Assembly (NCBI GenBank): GCA_004151065.3
Contig: NWUY0300026169.1
Location: forward strand, 1 to 25,304
Origin: Larix sibirica
Taxonomy: Eukaryota; Streptophyta; Pinopsida; Pinales; Pinaceae
Length of the DNA stretch: 25,304 nt
Reading direction: 5' to 3'
A program made the translations under genes and the position numbers. Positions 18,490 to 25,304 of the stretch are shown piece by piece. The notes under the pieces are model-generated. The model was not told the origin of the DNA, made no database searches, and saw nothing but the letters and a program-made list of their open reading frames with translations. Within the stretch, counting starts at the first letter, position 1; each line of letters starts with the position of its first letter.

Positions 18490-19488
18490 TCCTCGTGGTG
18501 GGTTTAGGTGGTAGCACAAAAGAAAATAAGAGAGAGCCAAGTGGCAATCATGCATGAACAGGTGGGGTTTTGTATAATTGAAAGCTTCTCAAATCTGAGA
18601 CAACATCCCTTGATTTCTCATCGAGATCCTCTATCTACGATTAACCCCCTTTTTATCATATATTATATAAACATATACTAGTTTGTTTGTGATATGGTGC
18701 ACCCGCGCTCTATATCAAAATATACTCATCTCATTTATATAGCTTATTGGCATTTACTAAGATAAGCATAAGTATTTTTTTTTATAGATGTATAAATGCT
18801 TTTATTTATACCTCTATATAAGACACATGTATATAATTCTATATATATAATATCCTAAATAGTTATCTCAACTATCATTTTAATATGTTCATCTTTCATA
18901 AATCTTTTGGTAACCCTATATATATCAAAATAATACTTATCTTTACTTTCAAGGCCATCTTATCCGTGATGGTAATGAGAAGATGATTTCCTTTCATATA
19001 TATATATATATATAACTAACTTTAGTATGAAAGACTAACGTTCTTTTATACTAATTTCTCTATCTCATCAAAGGAATAATGAAGAGTATCCTGCACCTTG
19101 ATTTAATATTTAGTGCTTTTAGTTAGTCTTTACGGCCGTAGGTCTAAATTATGCCAATAAAAAGGTTGTCGGGGATATGTATTAGTGTGAGACAATTAAC
19201 CGCTATCCTTATCCTAAGTTCATGACCTTATCACTTTAGGTATAAGCTACTTTACTATTTCTCTAGTTATAGTAGCATTAGGATGACATTCCGTCATTAA
19301 TCACCTCCCTCCTAGTGGGTCGAGCTGCTCGTTGTTTAATAGCCTCCTAAGTTTATAACTAAGCAATTAAACCAATATTTTTACAAAGTTTACTGGTGGG
19401 GCCTTGGCCTTGAGCTCCTCACTAGAAATGTTTACAATAATCATTTACATTTATACAATTTATTAGGTCAAAAAGGAGGGATGTTACA
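18490..19488 (-). mobile_element. Partial LTR-like segment (copy B)
   Basis: Equivalent of 10155-11213, cut by the N on its low-coordinate side. It lacks the TATA-box region and the ~50-bp arrays. Its outer terminus on the minus strand reads TGTAACATCCC (one difference from copy A). TA microsatellite runs near 18840 and 19000 differ in length from copy A. Confidence 0.5.
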
Positions 19489-19974
19489 CTTTATTAGAAT
19501 TGATGACTTCTTCTAGGCATACCTTTTTATGACAGCCCTGCCGACCCCTAGATCGCCCATGACCACTTTTCTTACATTCCTCAAAAGTTTTATCTTGTGT
19601 CTTACTTAACAACTCAACATGCATGTCGTTTTGATGTTTTGTCGGGGTCTCATCTAATTAAACTAGAGAGTTGTCAAATGGGCATTTTGCCACCATCCAA
19701 CCCCTATTGTTGTTCACATTTAACAAAAAAAATGGATACTGAAAGAAAGCAACAAAATATTAGTACATGAAGGGTTTATTGGTTTCCTAGATTTCTAGCT
19801 ACCTATGGTGTAGTCCTGGTTTCCGATAACGCTTCCTGAGTTACTTGTCTGAGTTTCTTCTGTGTGACTTCCTTGATACCTATTACCTTGTACAACTACC
19901 TTGGACTAGTATCGACTTCTTGAGGCAGGGTTTTTTTATGGGGTGTCCTTCCCATTTCCTTCCCTTTATTATTT

Positions 19975-21135
19975 GTGGAATGCCTAGAGGTGATATGTGT
20001 TAACCCTATTGGTGTAGGGTATTCCTTCAATACTTTCAAGTTTTTTTGAACCATTTTCATATAATTTCTTCAATCGATTTGGTCCTAGCCATCCATTGTT
20101 GAGTTTCTCCACCTTGTCATGTTTTATACTATCATATAGGAGAATGAGGTAGCCCTTAGTAAACTCATGTTTCTGTAACTTTTTATCGTGATACCTCTTC
20201 ATTCATAGTTTTGCCATTATTTGTTGAAATTCTAATCACAACTGATCTTCATCTAGTTTCTCAATTTCCCATAATCGGTACTTCACAGATCTGTCAGTTA
20301 TCCATTGTTCTTCTACCATGATGTGTAGTGATGGTACCTAATATTCCATCAACATGTTGGATTCTTTCTCAAACAACACTTAGAATAGTGTCTATCTCAA
20401 GCCTTTTCTTTAAGTGGTTTTTTGTGCCCATAGGGCTGCATGCAATCAGTTTGCCCATTATGTCATTTTGGGTCACAAAATTTTGTTAACACTGAGATGA
20501 TGATTTTGTGTGTGCTTTATTTATATTCATTCACTTGTGGATAGTACAGGTTGCTCTTATTATGCAGTACTTGAAATATATACATTAAATGCTTATGGAA
20601 TCAGTCCATGAAGTGTGTTCCTTGGTCCGATGTGATCTGGATAAGGAATTTAAACCAACAAAATACATCTTCAAAAAGGAATTCCACTGTTACCTCTATT
20701 GTTGTTGTTTTTGTGGCCCTCGCTTCCACCCACTTGGTGAATAGGTCAGTTTCCACGATGATGTATTTATATTGCATCCCCATTGCTAGTATGAATGGTA
20801 TGATGAAATCATCTCCCCAATGTTTGGATGGTTCCATTGGTAGTATTTGGTCACGAGCCTATGGTTTATTGGTTTCCTTATGGCATTGGTCACAATTTCT
20901 TACTTTCATGTAGCAATATTTAAACATTGTAGGGCACTAGAGCCCTACACATATCGTCTTTTGATTTTGTTTGTTAATTGAGAAATGTCCTCCCATCGTC
21001 CCATAGTGAGCCTAATTTATAAGTTGTTTTGTTTTAATGGGGTTAAAACATTGGCACATGATCCCATCCATCCTGATGCGGTATAATTTACTTGATATGA
21101 GCTTCAACTTGAGGAATATATGTACCAAACCCCAT
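19975..21135 (-). pseudogene. Ty3/gypsy integrase, degenerate (copy B)
   Basis: Zinc finger HYGTMGGH and CDQC (20883-21008), core block 20837-20601 with WGDDF and SDQGTHF, stop at the catalytic-Glu position (20517-20519), and C-terminal block 20202-19984 with WLGPNRLKKL. The open blocks are identical in protein to copy A. The only nearby base difference found is at 20460 (A here, C in copy A). Confidence 0.86.
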
Positions 21136-21279
21136 ATTTGGGCCGCATTGAGTCCGTGTGGTGCTTCCCCATGCTATAGGATGTACAAGATGTCCTCCAA
21201 GTAGCCCAATGCTTCAATGATTTAGGAGATGTTTGCATCGAGAAAATATCTTTCTCATGGTGTGCCTTCTTCCTCAATC

Positions 21280-21915
21280 TCTACGGGGTTTAAGTGACAT
21301 GGTCCGATGTTTGCCTTGTTGGGTTTGATGAATAGTTTGAACTTGTACTCTTGGAATAGCATAAGCCATGGGCTTATCCATCCTATTAAGACATGTATGT
21401 TAACTATATACTTTAGTGCATAGTAATGGTTAATATATAAAATGAATTTGTTTGTGAGGAGGTAGTGTCGAAATTTCTAGAGTGCATAAATCATGCCCAA
21501 TGCCTCCTACTTTGTTGTGTCATAATTTCTCTCCATGCAAACAATTTCCTGTTGGTGTGATAAACATAATAATCCATACATTTTTCTCCTGGTTGCATCA
21601 ATATCACCTTGATGGCTATACCAGATGCATCAACATGCACATGAATTTTTTTGTTCCAGTTGGGGAATTGTAAGATCAAAGTATTCATAATGCTACTCTT
21701 CAAATTTTCGAATCTCTTTTGACGTTTTGCAATCCATTCAAATGCATTTTCCTTCCCCAGTAATTGTTCCATCAAGTAATCTATATTAGCATATTTGTTG
21801 ACAAACTTTAAATAATATCTCATATGGCCTGGGAAGTACTTTACCTTCAATGGATTGGTCAAGGGTACAAGTTCCTTAATGAATTTCACCTTGTTCGAGT
21901 CAAGCATGATTTCAT
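21280..21915 (-). pseudogene. Ty3/gypsy RT thumb and RNase H, degenerate (copy B)
   Basis: The 138-codon frame 21907-21491 has the same protein as copy A: GHMRYYLKFVNKYANID and HVHVDASGIAIKVIL, then a frameshift and the KFRHYLL segment. Differences from copy A at 21362 and 21397 fall in the low-coordinate part. Confidence 0.84.
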
Positions 21916-22510
21916 CCTTGTAGAAACTGACACGTCTTGGGGTTCAATGATACTCTTGTCTTCGGGAATCTATTAAGCATCATTTGTAGGTCAAATGCAT
22001 GGTTATTCAATCATCCAAAGAGTGTCAAATAATTCATGTATACCTCAAGTGACGTATGGATGAAATACTGAAAATAAAATAAAATAGATCCTTGAAAAGC
22101 ATGTCAGTGCATTAACCAATCCAAATGAAATTCTTTTGTATGTGAATGCTTCCCATTACGTGGTAAACATTGTTAGTGCTTGGTCTCTTTCCCTCACCAA
22201 GACCTAGTTGTATCCCAAGTAGCCATCGAGAAAGGAGTATATTTCCTTACTGGTGATGGATTCTAGTACTTCTTTTAAAATCATGGATAGGAAGTGATCC
22301 TTTATCGTCACTCTATTTAGCTTCTGGAATTTGATGCAAATCCTCAACTTCCTATTCTTCTTTTTCATGACTATAATTGGGGACACCCATTCGTTCTCTT
22401 GGACTTCATGAATGGCTCTTTCCTCGATCATCTTATTCAATTATTCTTGGACCTTCAATTTGTATCATGGATTCATTTTGTACATTCATTGTTTGACATA
22501 TTTTTCCTAG
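21916..22510 (-). pseudogene. Ty3/gypsy reverse transcriptase fingers and palm, degenerate (copy B)
   Basis: Same blocks as copy A: open frame 22440-22204 with EWVSPIIVMKKKNRKLRIC and YSFLDGYLGYN, and the YMNY version of the YxDD box at 22029-22040. The spacer upstream (22511-23169) contains the 69-codon frame 22860-22651, identical to copy A. Confidence 0.86.
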
Positions 22511-23169
22511 TTGAAGTTCAATATTGAACTCACCAAATTCCTTTGGGATCCCTTTCAAATCATGGTAATTATAATCAAATACATTCGTGGATTTTTCAAA
22601 TAGCGAAATAACTTACGATACCATCTTGTCATCCTAGTAGCTTATGATATCTAGATGGTGGGATTCTCTTCTTCCTTAGCTATATTTATATTCTTGGATG
22701 CCTCCTCGACCCATAGTGGACTCGGTACTTTAGTTGGTGTTGTACCTATATCCCACGTGCCATATTGCTCCAACACTTGTTCTTGTGGTTCCTTTATTGA
22801 TATATTGAACACCATCCTTGTGTTGTTATGAGAATTATGGTCTATTATGAATTGATGCATCTTTTACAACACCTCTTGTAAGGACTTATCATTGTTCGTT
22901 GATCTCATATCGAGGTATTCCTATAATTTTTTCCATAACTTCATCCAGTCCTTGGTTTCCTTCATCATTTCCTATTGGCAATACCATTTAAATGTGAATG
23001 CATCAATAAGTCCTGGTAGGATATGAACGTAGACTTCATTATAATCCCCACAATTTTGCACCTATCTCAATTTAATGTGCATGTGCATGAGTTTGCACGA
23101 GTGTGAGTTTGGCCCTTCCAGAAGATAAGTACTTCCTTGTTAGAGAAAATCATGCCCCTCGTGGCATAT

Positions 23170-23465
23170 ATATTGGTCTACCGAATAATACATTATATGT
23201 TTCCTTGGGTAGCTTAAGTACTTCAAATGCCACCCATGTATTCATACCTTAAGTGTCAGTTTTGACAATTGCAAATCTTTGTAGCAAGGTACAAGTGACA
23301 TTATTTGTAACCCAGATTATGATCATACACTGTTTCAATGGAGTGTTCCCATCTCAACCTAGAATCCTAAGGAAATAATATTGTTTCCGACCTCAGAGTA
23401 TACTACCACGTCAGTTATGCATTTATCCATTGCAACAATTGTTATTTGTAATTTTTTTTGAAAAA
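23170..23465 (-). pseudogene. Retropepsin-like protease, degenerate (copy B)
   Basis: Repeat of 14895-15190 with the same Y-S-E at the active-site triad (23392-23400). The base change at 23172 (A for C) lies at the edge of the domain tail, just beyond the YNVLFGRP codons (23174-23197). The change at 23454 lengthens a T run. Confidence 0.6.
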
Positions 23466-23924
23466 TATAATTAATCTTATGTAGTTGGGTTCTCATTGAG
23501 TCCTCATTTTAATCATCCTCCATTTGTAGCATAGATTAGAAAATATCCTTGATGGGATTGAGTATGCTTATTAGTGGCCAACTATTTCAATTGCGACACT
23601 AGGTCTTGCATTTGATCCTCTATGTGTTGCTTCAGTGGTTGTGCTTTCTTCTTTCATCTTTGATCCCTTATCACCTATAGTGCTCCTTGGTGCACCACCT
23701 TTTGAGCATTGAAGTCTAAATCATTGCCAGGTTTTGATAAGGATCGAGAGTAGACTTCTGGTCTTGTTTGGGTCACCACAAGGGATTCCTTTGTCGAACT
23801 TTCCATTTATATAATCTTGTATCTCCTTTCCCGATCAAGATTCTTTGAGTAGTATGGGACACTTTTTTATCTCATGGTTTCCTGACCTATAAAGTGTTCG
23901 GATTGTTACTCTAGGGATATAGAA

Positions 23925-24540
23925 ATACAATTGTTTGTCGTGTGTCCCCAAGTGCCGCAAGCATAGCATTTGCAATCTACTTTTCCCTTGGGAAATGTTT
24001 GTACTATCGTCTAGCTTTTATACTAGGCCTATATCCGATAAACATTATAATATTTATGTATTTTATTGCTAAAACCTTGTCACATTCCCTAATTGTAACC
24101 CCTTGATAGCCTCAATTTATATTGGATTTTTTTATTCCTTGGGTTCTTCGAGCAAATGTTTTAGGAGTGCTTGCATTTGTCATGTGCACAACAATAGTTG
24201 AACTTGTTCAACTTCCTATTTCCAGTGGTTTCTTGATTGTCCATGGTTTGTGGTTGCATGATTGTCTTTGGCTCGTGTCATTTTTCTTACTTTAGTCTCT
24301 TTAGTTCGCACTCAAGGGTTTCCAATCATTTATCTTGTTCCTCTTTCTTGTTCTTCTATGGTCGATCATTATCGAGTACCTTAATTTCCATTTGTACTAC
24401 CTACTTATATTTCTCAATGTTCATGGTCCTTACATGTGCTTTGATTGTCTATGATAACCCTTTGATAAAGTAATTTGTTCTCATACTTTCGGGTACATCA
24501 TAGTATAGTTGTTCCACGATACCTCTAGAACATAAATCTT
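23925..24540 (-). pseudogene. Ty3/gypsy Gag C-terminal half with CCHC knuckle (copy B)
   Basis: The knuckle CYACGTWGHTTNNC is intact at 23927-23968. The capsid-tail text ending near 24537 is the same as in copy A. The TT-to-C change at about 24186 alters the frame by one base relative to copy A, inside already broken sequence. Confidence 0.68.
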
Positions 24541-24707
24541 TGCTTCAATTCATAGAAAAGGTTTGAAAACAAGACAATTAAAAGTTTACTAACAATAACA
24601 AAACAACAACTCCTCAATTTATACTAACTTATAGGCTTTCTCGGTTACTTCAATAATTGAGCAAGCCCCTTTTTGGTGCTTCTCTGATGTCGGTTGGGTG
24701 TATTTAC
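24541..24707. other. Head-to-head Gag junction (copy B)
   Basis: Same sequence as 16266-16433, including the GTTGGG...CCCCAAC inverted repeat. Its presence in both copies means the fusion of the two gag remnants predates the duplication, if the duplication is real. Confidence 0.5.
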
Positions 24708-25304
24708 CCCCAACAAAATCTAGTAAATATTACTCGGGTCATATGGCAATAGGTGGATCAAAAATTTTTACACCCACTAAACCTTTTGAAGGCTCATCCA
24801 TGACACAAGAAGAGCACGACCAGGTGGAATTTGGGTTGTTCAAGCTTAGCAAAAGAGTAGAAAACTTTGAAACTATAATGTTAAGAAAGGTGGACATCAT
24901 GAATATGGTAAATAAGGATGTATTCCATACATTCAAAGGGGATACCCAAGTTTATCTAAAAAAGAACCTTGAAAATATGAGGTGGAAATTTTGAATGATA
25001 TAAGCGACCTACTTACCCAAAATTCAACTCCTTGAGAAGATGATAAGGAGAATAAGATGGTGGAGTCCCAGTAACCTCAGGATAAAATTCTATCATACTC
25101 AGAGAATAAGAGCATTGAGTCCTAGGCACTTGATCACTCATTACTCCAAGATCCACTCAATTGTGGGTTCAACTTGGGACCAAGGAACTACTTCATTCCC
25201 AAGCTTGATATGAAAAAGTTCGATGGTAATGGTCTCATAACATGGATATTCCAAATGGAGCAATTATTTGATCCACACCAAGTGCCAACTTTACAAAAGG
25301 TAAC
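24708..25304 (+). pseudogene. Plus-strand Ty3/gypsy Gag (copy B), cut by the window end
   Basis: Identical to copy A through the N-terminal open stretch (to 24994) and up to about 25200. From there it reads LDMKKFDGNGLITWIFQMEQ instead of IDMRNFDGNVPITWILQMEQ. The KFDG and WIFQMEQ wording is nearer to what I expect of an undecayed member of this Gag type. Eleven or so differences in about 60 bp contrast with near-identity over the previous 5.7 kb. The Gag continues past the window. Confidence 0.68.

Larger units (their letters stand above)
19489..24540 (-). mobile_element. Decayed Ty3/gypsy internal region, copy B
   Basis: Nearly base-for-base repeat of 11214-16265, with every stop, frameshift and lost catalytic residue noted there shared. 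The shared lesions show the element was already dead when the copy arose, or that both copies derive from one locus in the assembly. 19489-19974 is the 3' untranslated-like part. Confidence 0.85.
18490..25304 (+). repeat. Second copy of 10155-17028
   Basis: Same order and orientation, offset about 8275 bp from 11214 on and 8274 bp after 15913. 18490-19481 differs from 10155-11206 by many substitutions and several indels, including the 112-bp and 33-bp ones. 19482-25200 is nearly identical. I found single-base differences at 19627, 20460, 21362, 21397, 23172 and 23454, and a TT-to-C change at about 24186. The last 60-100 bp of the window again differ at about eleven positions. The copy runs off the window end. 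Confidence 0.95.

Overview
The window looks like repeat-rich intergenic DNA from the nuclear genome of a seed plant with abundant LTR retrotransposons. The host is inferred from element type: a plant-type Ty1/copia Gag, Ty3/gypsy Gag-Pol, and a putative initiator-Met tRNA primer site. A large gymnosperm-like genome is possible but not shown. I see no intact host gene, rRNA, tRNA or CRISPR. All recognisable coding matter is broken by stops and frameshifts. Two single N bases (8045 and 18489) each sit between two copies of the same sequence, so the window is probably three contigs (1-8044, 8046-18488, 18490-25304) placed end to end although they overlap in content.

Layout. 300-830 (+) is a Ty1/copia Gag (UBN2-type) fragment. 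831-3905 (-) is a long Lys/Glu-rich degenerate reading frame of unknown family, which makes the plus strand pyrimidine-rich. 4141-5745 is a two-copy direct repeat of about 0.81 kb. A primer-binding-site-like sequence on the minus strand (6755-6765) abuts a possible LTR end at 6769. From there to 11213 lies a non-coding stretch that may be one very long minus-strand LTR: it has a TG..CA-type outer end at 11213, a TATA box near 9990, several imperfect tandem repeats with a period near 50 bp, and a 0.62-kb duplication across the first N.

11214-16265 (-) is a decayed Ty3/gypsy internal region in the order gag (zinc knuckle), protease, reverse transcriptase, RNase H, integrase. Catalytic positions are lost in protease, RT and integrase. 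It meets, head to head at about 16.3-16.4 kb, a second Gag of a different gypsy lineage on the plus strand (16434-17580). 17581-18488 is unassigned.

From 18490 to the window end the sequence of 10155-17028 is repeated. Similarity is mosaic: about 1 kb of LTR-like sequence differs by many substitutions and indels, then about 5.7 kb is nearly identical, then the last 100 bp or so diverge again. The first change point falls at the putative LTR/internal boundary.

No gene set works together as a functional system. The points of interest are the mosaic duplication, the conserved head-to-head gag junction, the ~50-bp periodic arrays and the large unidentified Lys/Glu-rich frame.
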